From contig NC_045443.1 in assembly GCF_002776525.5 (NCBI RefSeq), forward strand, positions 41,827,492 through 41,891,491: a DNA stretch of 64,000 nt, written 5' to 3'. The position numbers were made by a program, and so were the translations under genes. A model generated the notes under the pieces. That model was not told the DNA's origin and made no database searches. It worked only from the letters and a program-made list of their open reading frames with translations. The DNA is from Piliocolobus tephrosceles. Its lineage: Eukaryota; Chordata; Mammalia; Primates; Cercopithecidae. This document shows, in pieces, positions 46,619 to 58,199 of this stretch; position 1 is the stretch's first letter; every line of letters begins with the position of its first letter.

Positions 46619-46926
46619 TTTTTTTTTTTTTTTTTTTTTTTTTTTGAGACGGAATCTTGCTCTGTTGCCCGAGCTGGAGTGCAGTGGCCGGATCTCAGCT
46701 CACTGCAAGCTCCACCTCCCGGGTTTACGCCATTCTCCTGCCTCAGCCTCCCGAGTAGCTGGGACTATAGGCGCCCGCCACCTCGCCCGGCTAGTTTTTT
46801 GTATTTTTTAGTAGAGACGGGGTTTCACAGTGTTAGCCAGGATGGTCTTGATCTCCTGACCTCGTGATCCGCCCGTCTCAGCCTCCCAAAGTGCTGGGAT
46901 TACAGGCTTGAGCCACCGCGCCCGGC
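46619..46926 (-). mobile_element. AluY (Old World monkey type)
   Basis: Antisense, with 'agtggccggatctcagctc'. Duplication 'ttctgcttct' at 46609-46618 and 46927-46936. Confidence 0.95.
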
Positions 46927-46936
46927 TTCTGCTTCT

Positions 46937-48024
46937 ATTTATATAGTAGATTGGTATTCATACTGATGATTAAATAAAAAAATACATTTTCATAGATAAA
47001 TGCAAATCATAATTTGGTTTAAATGCCATTACAAACACATAGAGGAACCTTTGGTTAAGTGATTGTGACCATCTCATGTAGCTGAATTAGAAGCCCTGAA
47101 GTCATAGTTCTCAAAAGTTTCTAACCGATGTTTCCATTATAAACATCATCCCAAGGAGATTCTGATTTGTATCCACATCAATAAGATTTCCGTTGAGGCT
47201 TTTTTTTCCTGTGTTTATATTATGAAATCATATATCACCCCCTAACTTTAATTAGATATTACCACTACCACCACCTCGGGGCACATCCTTCCACCTTGAG
47301 ATTTACAGCCTAAAGAAATCATTTCTTTCTTTAGTGGCATTACATCAACAACACAAATAAAGATGGAGTGCATAACTGGATTATATTATCATCTAACACA
47401 TTTACACTGACAAACACTCAATTTAACAGTAAGCCATAATTATATACATTTGTAAATAAAACATATTTTGCTATGTTTGGTTTTATAACATGCTGTATTC
47501 TGATTATTTAGACTAAGGAAAGTAAAGCATTTAGTGTGTTATGAAGGAAGATGAAAAGCAAAAGAGTCCGAGATTTCCATGTAGGTCAAAGTAATTAAAA
47601 TAGTAATCATTCAGTAAGACAGGAAGAGGGACTATCAGAGAAGGTCTCAGTGTGGCTAAATTAGAAAGCAAGGAGATGTCATTTTTTAAAGTCTAAAAGT
47701 TGTGCCACTTTATAAAAATCATCCAACTAAGCAATTCTTGATGGTTGCTAAATATATATGCTGGTGTAAGCTAATATGAAATACACAGCAAAGTTTAAAA
47801 AAAGAAGAAAATGTATATTTTAGTTTAAGATATCCAGCTGAGGTAAGCTCTATAGGCTTCCTTAAATAGCTAATGGGAAACTTCTAACATCTCCAACTAT
47901 TAGTTGAGTGTCCTTTGTTAATAAATGAAAGCTACTAACATAATTTTTCAGATTTAATTAAAATAAACTAACATTTCTTAAAGGAAATTTGTGGCCAAGG
48001 TATACACAGGAGTACTGAAAGCTA
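46937..48024. other. Intergenic sequence, nothing recognised
   Basis: No gene or repeat family recognised. Confidence 0.4.
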
Positions 48025-48041
48025 CAATGGTATATATTTCT

Positions 48042-48343
48042 GTTTTTTTTTTTTTTTTTTTTTTGAGGCGGAGTCTCGCTCTGTCACCCGGACTGGAGTG
48101 CAGTGGCCGGATCTCAGCTCACTGCAAGCTCTGCCTCCCGGGTTTATGCCATTCTCCTGCCTCAGCCTCCGGAGTAGCTGGGACTACAGGCGCCCGCCAC
48201 CTCGCCCGGCTAGTTTTTGTATTTTTAGTAGAGACGGGGTTTCACCGTGTTAGCCAGGATGGTCTCGATCTCCTGACCTCGTGATCCGCCCGTCTCGGCC
48301 TCCCAAAGTGCTGGGATTATAGGCTTGAGCCACCGCGCCCGAC
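48042..48343 (-). mobile_element. AluY (Old World monkey type)
   Basis: Antisense, with 'agtggccggatctcagctc'. 17-bp duplication 'caatggtatatatttct' at 48025-48041 and 48344-48360 (one mismatch). Confidence 0.95.
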
Positions 48344-48529
48344 CAATGGTGTATATTTCTAAGGGCATATGCCCTTAAGGAATATATAAACTGGTCTTGA
48401 AGATATATATGTATATATATGAAAAGTATTGGGTAAAGCAACATGTAATTGATTTTATAAGAAAAATATTACTTAATGTACTAGATGAGCACAAGAAACA
48501 AAAGCAATAGATTAACTAAGTGGAAGACC

Positions 48530-48830
48530 AGAGAAATTTTCAGAGGAGGGAGTGTTTACCCTCCTCTGTGAAATATGTTTATTTTTGAAGGGCAGATGAG
48601 GAATATTTCAAATGGATGACATCAGAAGCACAAGTTTTCTCCCTGTCTAAAGAATGAAAGGCTACTTTAGATGCATGAGATGGACAAGTGGAAGATAAGG
48701 ATGGACAGGTAAGAGAAGCCCTCAGTTGTGAAAGCTACAGTGATTCTGGACTTAATTTTGAAGATAATAGGAAAGCAATGAAGGTTTTTAAGCACAGGAG
48801 TGACTCAATTGAAGGGGAACTTTAAAATAT
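48530..48830 (+). repeat. Old interspersed repeat, same unnamed family as 5800-6530
   Basis: 'ggacttaattttgaagataataggaaagcaatgaaggtttttaagcacaggagtgactcaattg' parallels 'gtctttattttgagtgaaatgaag...aagtagtgacatgat' at 6290-6355. Confidence 0.4.
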
Positions 48831-50464
48831 GTGGTAGCCTTTTGTGCAAATAAATACTAAATTTGCTGGTACTATTGACATGTTTTCATTAAAAGGTCCT
48901 CTATACAGTGCTGGTTAAGAGCAAATGTTAAAAAGAAGCTGTGATTCTCTCAAATTAAAAAGATGACTATCAGCAATAATCACCTACTGAGGTTAGTAGA
49001 ATACCTGTCAGTGTTGCCAGAAAACAGAACACAATGCAGAAACTGATCACAACGTTCTTAGAAACTACAGAAAACTAATGAAGGTTCATACTTAAAAATA
49101 AGACATGGGAAAGAGGAGTGTGTTCTAATGTTAAAATTTAGTATCTTGGATTCCCCAGTAAGATGGCCGAATAGGAACAGCTCCGGTCTGCAGCTCCCAG
49201 CAAGACCAAGGCAGAAGGCGGGTGATATCTACATTTCCAACTGAGATGCCCAATTCATCTTATTGGGACTGGTGAGACAGGCAGTGCGGCCCACGGAGGG
49301 CAAGGAGAAGCAAAGTGGGGCGTCGCCGCACCAGGGAAGCCCAAGGGGTTGGGGAACTCCCTCCCCTAGTCAAGGGAAACCGTGAGGGACTGTGCCGTAA
49401 GGGACAGTGCTATCCAGCCCAGATACTATGCTTTTCCCAAGGTCTTCACAACTGGCAGACCAGGAGATTCCCTCGGGTGCCTATACCACCAGGGCCCTGG
49501 CTTTCAAGCACAAAACTGGGCAGCCATTTGGGCAGAAACTGAGCTAGCTGCAGTTTTTTTCATACACCAGTGGTGCCTGGAATGCCAGTGACAGGGAACT
49601 GTTTACTCCCTGGAAAGGGGGCTGAAGCCAGTGAGCCAAGTGGTCTTGCTCAGAGGCCCCGAGAGAGCCCAACAAGCTAAGATCCACTGGCTTGAAAGTC
49701 TTGTTGCCAGCACAGCAGTCTGAAGCCAACCTGGGAAGCTCGAGTGTGGTGGGGGGAGGAGTGTCCACCATTACTGAGGTTTCAGTAGGCACTTTTCCCC
49801 TCACAGTATAAACAAGCTGCTGAGAACTTCAGGCTGGGCAAAGCCTACCAAAGTGCTGCAAAGTCTCTGTATCCAGACTACCACTTTAGATTCTGGGCAG
49901 GGTATCTCTGAAAGTCAGCAGCCCCACTCAGGGGCTTATAGAAAAAACTCCCATCTCCCTGGGACAGAGAACCTGGGAGATGGGGTAGCTATGGGTGCAG
50001 CTTCAGCAGACTTAAACATTCCTGCCTGCTGGCTCTGAAGAGAGCAGCAGATCTCCCAGCACAGCACTCAAGCTCTGCTAAGGGACAGACGGCCTCCTCA
50101 AGTGGGTCCCTGACCCTTGTGCCTCCTGATGGAGAGACACCTCCTAGCAGGGGTCAACAGACACCTCATACAGGAGAGCTCTGGCTGGTATCTGGTGGGT
50201 GACTGTCTGGAATGAAGCTTCCAGAGGAACAGCAAGCAGCAATCTCTGCTGTTCTGCAGACTCCACTGATGATACCCAGGGAAACAGGATATGGAGAGAA
50301 CATCCAGCAAACTCCAGCAGACCTGCAGAAGAGGGTCCTGACTGTTAGAAGGAAAACTAACAAACAGAAAGCAATAGCATCAACATTAACAAAAAAAACA
50401 CCCATGCAAAAACCCCATCCAAAGGTCACCAACATCAAAGACCAAAGGTAGATAAATCCATGAA

Positions 50465-51402
50465 GATGAGGAAAAACAAGCACAAAAAGCTGAAATTCCA
50501 AAAACCAGAATGACTTTTCTTCTCCAAAGGATCACAATTTCTTGCCAGCAAGGGAACAAAACAAAATGGAGAATGAATTTGAAAAACTGACAGAAGTGGG
50601 TTTCAGAAGGTGGGTAATAACAAACTCCTCCGAGCTAAAGGAGTATGATCTAACCCAATGCAAGGAAGCTAAGAACCTTGATAAAAGGTTAGAGGAACTG
50701 CTAATTAGAAAAAGCAGTTGAGAGAAGAACATAAATGACCTAACGGAGCTGAAAAAACATAGCATGAGAACTTCATGAAGCATACACAAGTATCAATAGC
50801 TGAATTGGTCAAGTGGAAGAAAGGATATCAGAGATTAAAGATCAACTTAATGAAATAAAGTATGAAGACAAAGTACCTGAAAGTGACAGGGAGAACAGAA
50901 CCAAGTTGAAAAACATGCTTCAGGATATTATCCAGGAGAACTTCCCCAACCTAGCAAGATAGGTCAACATTCAAATTCAGGAAATACAGAGAGCATCATA
51001 ATGATACTCCTTGAGAAGAGCAACCCAAAGACACATAATTGTCAGATTCACCAAGGTTGAAATGAAGGAAAAAATGTTAACAGCAGCCACACAGAAACGT
51101 CAGGTTACCCACAAAGGGAAGCACATCAGACATACAGAGAACATCTCTGCAGAAGCCCTACAAGCCAGAAGAGAGTGGGGACCAATATTCAACATTCTGA
51201 AAGAAAAGAACTTTCCACCCAGAATTTCATATCCAGCCAAACTAAGCTTCATAAGAGAAAGAGGAATAAAATCCTTTACAGAAAAGCAAATGCTGAGAGA
51301 TTTTGTCACCACCAGGCCTGCCTTAGAAGAGCTTCTGAGCAAACACTAAATATGGAAAGGAAAAACCAGTACCAACCACTGCAAAAACATAGCAAAATGT
51401 AA
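50465..51402 (+). pseudogene. L1PA ORF1 (broken)
   Basis: ORF1 encodes the RNA-binding chaperone that coats L1 RNA. From the expected start 'aagatgagg' at 50465 the frame reaches a stop after 15 codons, and another frame carries the N-terminal part only to a TGA at about 50720. The C-terminal RNA-binding part is open at 51011-51349 (HIIVRFTKVEMKEKML early on, then RREWGPIFNILKEKNF), continuing in another frame to 51402. Several frameshifts and stops separate the parts. Confidence 0.85.
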
Positions 51403-52485
51403 AAACCAATGACACTATGAAGAAACTGCATCAACTAATGGGCAAAATAACCAGCTAGCATCAAAATGACAGGACCATATTTACACATAACAATATTACC
51501 CCTAAATGTAAATGGGCTAAATGCCCCAGTTAAAAGACACAGACTGGCAAATCGGATAAAGGGTCAAGACCCATTGGTGTGCTATATTCAGGAGACCCAT
51601 CACATGCGCAAAGACACACACAGGCTCAAAATAAAGGAATGGAGGAAGATTTACCAAGCAAATGGAAAGCAAACAAAAGCAGAGGTTGCAATTTTAGTCT
51701 CCGATAAAACAGACTTTAAACCAACAGAGATTAAAAAACACAAAAAAAGGGCATTACATAATGGTAAAAGGATCAATGCAACAAGAAGAGCTAACTATCC
51801 TAAATATATATGCACCCAACACAGGAGCAGCCAGATTTGTAAAGCAAGTTCTTAGAGACCTACAAAGAGACTTAGACTCCCACACAATAATAGTGAGAGA
51901 CTGTAACACCCCACTGTCAATATTAGACAGATCAACGAGACAGAAAATTCACAAGGATATTCAGTACTTGAACTCAGCTCAGGACCAAGCAGACCTAATG
52001 GACATCTACTGAACTCTCCACTGCACATCAATAGAATATACATTCTTCTCAGCACCATATCGCACTTATTCTAAAATTGACCACGTAATTGGAAGTAAAA
52101 CACTCCTGAGAAAATGCAAAAGAATGGAAATCATGACAAACAGTCTCTCAGACCATGGTGCAATGAAATTAGGACTCAGGAGTAAGAAACTCACTCAAAA
52201 TCGCACAACTACACGGAAACTGAACAACCTGCTCCTGGATGACTACTGGTTAAATAACAAAATTAAGGCAGAAATAAAGAAGTTATTTGAAACCAATGAG
52301 AGCAAAGATACAATGTACCAGAATCTCTGGGATACAGCTAAAGCAGTGTTTAGAGGGAAATTTATAGCACTAAATGCCCACAAGAGAAAGTGGGAAAGAT
52401 CTAAAATCAACGCCTTAACTTCACAATTAAAAGAACAAAAGAAGCAAGAGCAAACAAATTAAAAAGCTAGCAAACCCTTTGAAGG

Positions 52486-52717
52486 CCAAGCGGGGTGGAT
52501 CACAAGGTCAAGAGATTGAGACCATCCTGGCCAACATGGTGAAATCTCATCTCTACTAAAAATACAAAAATTGGCTGGGTGTGATAGTATGTGCCTGTAG
52601 TGCCAGCTACTCAGGAGGCTGAGGCAGGAGAATTGTTTAAACCCAGGAAACAGAGGTTACAGTGAGTCCAGATCACACCACTGCACTCCAGCCTGGCAGC
52701 AGAACAAGACACTGTCC

Positions 52718-52745
<28 letters not shown>
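52486..52745 (+). mobile_element. 5'-truncated AluS inside L1PA ORF2
   Basis: Begins within the 'ctttgggaggcc' part of the left monomer and ends with an (AAAAC)n-like tail. L1 text 'aaaaagctagcaa' precedes and 'accagaagacaagaaataac' follows. Confidence 0.85.
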
Positions 52746-52748
<3 letters not shown>

Positions 52749-54550
52749 TACCAGAAGACAAGAAATAACTAAGATCAGAGCAGAACTGAAGGAGATAGAG
52801 ACATGAAAAACCCTTCAAAACAATCAATGAATCCAGGAGCTGGTTTTTTGAAAAGATTAACAAAATAGATAGACCACTAGCCAGACTAATAAAGAAGTGA
52901 GAAGAATCAAATAGACACAATAAAAAGTATAAAGGTCACCACTGATTCCATTGAAATACAAATTACCACCAGAGAATACTATGAACACCTCTACACAAAT
53001 AAATTAAAAATCTAGACGAAATGGATAAATTCCTGGACACATACACCCTCCTAAGACTAAACCAGGAAGAAGTCGAATCCCTGAATAGACCAATAAAAAG
53101 TTCTAAAATTGAGGCAGTAATTAATAGCCTACAAACCAAAAACAGCCTAGAACTAGATGGATTCACTGCTGAATTCTACCAGAGGTACAAAGAGGAGCTG
53201 GTACCATTCCTTCTAAAACTATTCCAAACAACAGAAAAAGACGAACTCCTCTGTAACTCATTTTATGAGGCCAGCATCATCTTGGCACCAAAACCTGGCA
53301 GAGACACACACACACAAAATATTATTTCAGGTCAACATTCCTGATGAACATTGATGCGAAAATCCTTAATAAAATACTGGCAAACTGAATCCAGCAGCAC
53401 ATCAAAAGGCTTATCTGGCATGATCAAGTCAGTTTCATCCCTGGGATGCAAGACTGGTTCAACATACACAAATCAATAAATGGAATCCATCACATAAACA
53501 GAACCAATGACAAAACCCACATGATTATCTCAATAGATCCAGAAAAGGCCTTCAATGAAATTCAACACCCCTTCATGCTAAAAACACTCAATAAACTAGG
53601 TATTGATGGAACATATTTCAAAATAATAAGAGCTATTTATGACAAACCCACAGCCAATATCATACTGAATGGGCAAAAGCTGGAAGCATTCCCTTTGAAA
53701 ACTGGCACAAGACAAGGAAGCCCTCTCTCACTAATCCAATTCAACATAGTATTGAAAGTTCTGACCAGAAAAATCAGGCAAGAGAAAGAAATAAATGGTA
53801 TTCAAATAGGAAAAGAGAAAGTCAAATTGTCTCTGTTTGCAGATGATATGAATGCACATTTAGAAAACCCCATTGTCTCAGCCCAAAAACTCCTTGAGCT
53901 GATAATCAACTTCAGCAAATTCTCAAAATACAAAATCAATGTGCAAAAATCACAAGCATTCCTATACACCAATAATAGACAAACAGAGACCCAAATCATG
54001 AGTGAACTCCCATCGACAATCGCTACAAAGAGAATGAAATACCTGGGAATACAACTTATAAGGGATGTGAAGGACCTCTTCAAGGAGAGCTACAAATCAC
54101 TGTTCAAGGAAATAATAGAAGACACAAACAAACGGAAAAAACATTCCATGCTCATGGATAGGAAGAATCAATATCATGAAAATGGCCATAATGCCCAAAG
54201 TAATGTATAGATTCAATGCTATTCCCATCAAGTTACCATTGACTTTCTTCACAGAATTAGAAAAAACGACTTTAAATTTCATATGGAACCAAAAAGGAGC
54301 CCATATAGCCAAGACAATTCTAAGCAAAAAGACCAGAGCTGGAGGCATCATGCTAACTGACTTCAAACTATACTACAAGGCTACAGTAACCAAAACAGCA
54401 TGGTACTGGTACCAAAACAGAGATATAGACCAATGGAACAGAACAGAGGCCTCAGAAATAACACCACACATCTACAACCATCTGATCTTTCACAAACCTG
54501 AGAAAAACAAGCAATGGGGAAAGGATTCCCTATTAAATAAATGGTGTTGG

Positions 54551-54857
54551 AGGCCAGGCGCGGTGGCTCAAGCCTGTAATCCCAGCACTTTGGGAGGCCG
54601 AGACGGGTGGATCACGAGGTCAGGAGATCGAGACCATCCTGGCTAACACGGTGAAACCCCATCTCTACTAAAAATACAAAAACTAGCTGGGCGAGGTGGC
54701 GGGCGCCTGTAGTCTCAGCTACTCGGGAGGCTGAGGCAGGAGAATGGCGTGAACCTGGGAGGCAGAGCTTGCAGTGAGCTGAGATCCGGCCACTGCACTC
54801 CAGTCCGGGTGACAGAGTAAGACTCTGCCTCAAAAAAAAATAAAATAAAATAAAATA
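54551..54857 (+). mobile_element. AluY (Old World monkey type) inside L1PA ORF2
   Basis: Carries 'ggctcaagcc' and 'gatccggccactgcactcc', with an (AAAAT)n tail. Duplication 'aaataaatggtgttgg' at 54535-54550 and 54858-54873. Confidence 0.95.
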
Positions 54858-55305
54858 AAATAAATGGTGTTGGGAAAACTGGCTAGTCATAAGCAAAAAA
54901 CTAAAACTGTACCCCTTCCATATACCTTATACAAAAATTAACTCAGGATGGATTAAAGATTTAAGCATAAGACCTAAAACCATAAAAACCCTAGAAGAAA
55001 ATCTAGGCAATACCATTCAGGACATAGGCATGGGCAAAGACTTCATGACTAAAACACCAAAAGCAATGGCAACAAAAGCCACAATTAACAAATGGGATCT
55101 AATTAAAATAGAGAGCTTCTGCACAGCAAAGGAAACTATCATCAGATAGAATAGGCAATCTACAGAATGGGAGAAAATTTTTGCAATCTATCCAGTGGGG
55201 CTAATATCCAAAAGCTACAAGGAACTTAAACAATTTACAAGAAAAAAAAACACCATCAAAAAGTGGGCAAAGGATATGAACAGACACTTCTCAAAAGAAG
55301 ACATT

Positions 55306-55606
55306 GGTCAGGCGTGGTGGCTCAAGCCTGTAATCCCAGCACTTTGGGAGGCCGAGACGGGTGGATCATGAGGTCAGGAGATTGAGACCATCCTGGCTAA
55401 CACAGTGAAACCCCGTCTCTACTAAAAAAATACAAAAACCTAGCCGGGCGAGGTGGTGGGCGCCTGTAGTCCCAGCTACCTGGGAGGCTCAGGCAGGAGA
55501 ATGGCGTAAACCCGGGAGGCAGAGCTTGCAGTGAGCTGAGATCCGGCCACTGCACTCCAGCCTGGGCGACAGAGCGAGACTCCGTCTCAACAAAAAAAAA
55601 AAAAAG
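55306..55606 (+). mobile_element. AluY (Old World monkey type) inside L1PA ORF2
   Basis: Begins 'ggtcaggcgtggtggctcaa' and carries 'gatccggccactgcactcc'. Duplication 'aagaagacatt' at 55607-55617, with left copy 'aaagaagacatt' ending at 55305. Confidence 0.95.
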
Positions 55607-56440
55607 AAGAAGACATTTATGTGGCCAACAAACATATTTTAAAAATCTCATCATCACTGGTCATTAGAGAAATGCAAATCAAAACCACAATGAGATACCA
55701 TCTCATGCCAGTTAGAATGGCAATCATTAAAAAGTCACAAAACAACAGATGCTGGAGAGGATGTGGGGAAATAAGAACGCTTTTACACTGTTGGTGGGAG
55801 TGTAAATTAGTTCAACCATTGTGGAAAACAATGTGGTGATTCCTCAAGGACCTATAACTAGAAATACCATTTGACACCATTTGACCCAGAAATCCCATTA
55901 CTGGTTATATACCCAAAGGATTATAAATCTTTCTACTATAAAGACACATGCACACATATGTTTATTGCAGCACTATTCATAAGAGCAAAGACTTGGAACC
56001 AACCCAAATATCCATCAGCAATAGACTGGATAAAGAAAATGTGGCACATAAACACTATAGAATACTATACAGCCATAAAAAAGAATGAGTTCATGTCCTT
56101 TGCAGGGACCTGGATGAAGCTGGAAACCATCATTCTCAGCAAACTAACACAGGAACAGAAAATCAAACACTGCATGTTCTCACTCATAAGCGGGATTTGA
56201 ACAATGAGAACATATGGGCACAGGGAGGAGAACATCACACACTGGGGTCTGTCGAGGGGTAGGGGAAAGGGGAGGGATAGCATTAGGAGAAATACCTAAT
56301 GTAGATGATGCGTTCATGGGTGCAGCCAACCACCATGGCACATGTATACCTATGTAACAAACCTGCACATTCTGCACATGTATCCCAAACTTAAAGTATA
56401 ATAAAAGTAAACTAATTAAATTAAATTTTTAAAAATTTAG

Positions 56441-58199
56441 CTTTAAAATCTAGACAAATTAATATGTGTGGCCAGGAACACTTAAAACAAATCTATTAAA
56501 TGTCTATGACTCTTTTGGACCACAAACTTATAAAGATAGCAAATTAAAATAATAAATTTATTTTAGAAAAGCTTATGTTACTTCATTGCATTAAACATCT
56601 GAAATAAAATAAATGGGAAAAGGCTACATCAGACATTGTAATAGATATAATGCTATATGCTCAACACATTCCATTTTATTTTACTCTAAGAATACACTTT
56701 CCACTCCACTTGTTTGGGTAAAGCCCTCAACTAACTCATAGCTAAAGGAATATGTGTAGAAGTGATACTCAACGCTTCCAGGTCTGGCTCCTAAAACTTC
56801 CATATTCTGTCTCTCTTTTCTTGCCTGCTGAACAGATACAAAGATATCCAGTGGAATGTTAGAAAGCCCTTGAAGATCAAAAAACAAAACACAATGAAAG
56901 CCACATGATGGAAGGAAGTTTGAGTCCCTGAATGACTGTGAAAAAGAAAGGCCTTCCTCTTACCTCCCAGTTACCCTCACTGAATTATGACATGAGGTAG
57001 AAATAAGAGCTACTGAGATTTGAGATTATTTGTTATAGCAGTTAGCCCACCCTACCTAATATGGGCTCCTAAATCTCCATGTGTATTTAAAATCAAATGT
57101 TACACAATTTATTTTCTAATTCTCCTCAAAGCATTTCATTAAAACTTTATGCTGCAAATATAATCAAATTAATTTTTAGTACACTAAAAAGTACAGTTGA
57201 AGATAAATGGCTTAAGGGAATGAGATAGGACCATTAATCATTACATTTTGCAAAAAAAAAAAAAAAAAAAAAAAGTGGCTTGATGGTTCATTAGGGATTT
57301 GGTTATTCTATCATAATTTCCCCAGTGGGCATTGTCCAGTGAGAGTTAAACAGTTTTAAGCAGAGACAAAAGTAACCTGAACACCAATGACTGGACCAAA
57401 TTTTCTTCAACTTTATAAGATTTAAAAAAAAAAAAACCTTCTGTATCAGAGTTCTAATGATATAGATATTCTCTTACATGGATTATCTTATTTGAAAATT
57501 TAAAACACAATGAGAATTTCTTTGAGCATCATGTCAGTGCTTAAAAAGTTAGATTTGCAAGAATTTCAGATTTCAGATTTTCAGATTGGGTATCTCAGCC
57601 TGTATTTTCATAACAGTTTATTTTTATATTTTCCTGTATTTTCTTTATTTCTTCTTCTAAAGTATGTGTGTTGTAAGCTGGCATTTTATTTAATTATATT
57701 TTATAATTTCTATTTTATGTGGTATGTTTATACTTATAGATTTCCCCTTTTGATGTTTTTTACTGTTCCAAGCATAAGTTCTTGTAACTGTTTATAAATC
57801 TTATATGAGATGACTCTAATTTCTGAATACATTTCTTCTATAAGACATGTGTTCTTTCATTAGTAAAGATTTTTAAAGTGAGTTTTCACTAAGACCAGAA
57901 TGATCCAGCAAAAACATAAGCATTGGAAAATGGATAAAAATTGATGAATATAAATTCCTTCATTAATATCTGGTTATCCAAGCACTGAGGAATCCTTAAT
58001 GTCTCTTCCCAAATTATTTTTTAAGATACACTGAATTATTTTATATCCTCTCTGGCCCATATCAAGATCAGATGTTCATACAACCTGCAAATAAATCACC
58101 CACCATCTGACTAGCTCTCACAGGCCCATAGTGGGCCCTTTGTTCTGAATCCTATAAAAATATTTTTCTTCAGTATGACCATTATACATATATTCATTT
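56441..58199. other. Intergenic sequence with a 23-A run
   Basis: No gene recognised. A pure A-run occupies 57252-57274 without a recognisable SINE body beside it. Confidence 0.4.

Larger units (their letters stand above)
51466..56200 (+). pseudogene. L1PA ORF2 (broken; endonuclease and reverse transcriptase)
   Basis: ORF2 normally encodes endonuclease, reverse transcriptase and a Cys-rich C-terminus. The start ATG at 51466 is clear. A 1-nt insertion in the A-run near 51742-51748 shifts the frame, and AGA-to-TGA at 52010-52012 stops it. A truncated Alu at 52486 splits the gene. A 254-codon open stretch (53446-54207) holds the polymerase motif FADD at 53836-53847. AluYs at 54551 and 55306 split the distal part. 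The C-terminal region resumes at about 55621-55839 and 55871-56200. Confidence 0.88.
49142..56431 (+). mobile_element. Full-length L1PA element, inactive
   Basis: Complete L1: 5'UTR opening 'ccccagtaagatggccgaataggaacagctccgg' (49142-50464), ORF1, short inter-ORF spacer, ORF2 and a 3'UTR with G-rich tract (56201-56431). Target duplication 'aaaatttag' at about 49133-49141 and 56432-56440. Three Alus are nested (52486, 54551, 55306). About 6.4 kb remains after removing them, a normal full length. Both ORFs are broken, so it cannot mobilise itself. It looks much younger than the L1M relics, judging by the low divergence from the L1PA text I know. Confidence 0.9.

Noticed and set aside
46536..46867. 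Frames encoding 'SPRLECSG.ISAHC.LRLPG' or 'LSSLQAPPPGFTPFSCLSL' motifs, repeated at many places
   Set aside because: These are the standard translations of antisense Alu elements, not a protein family.
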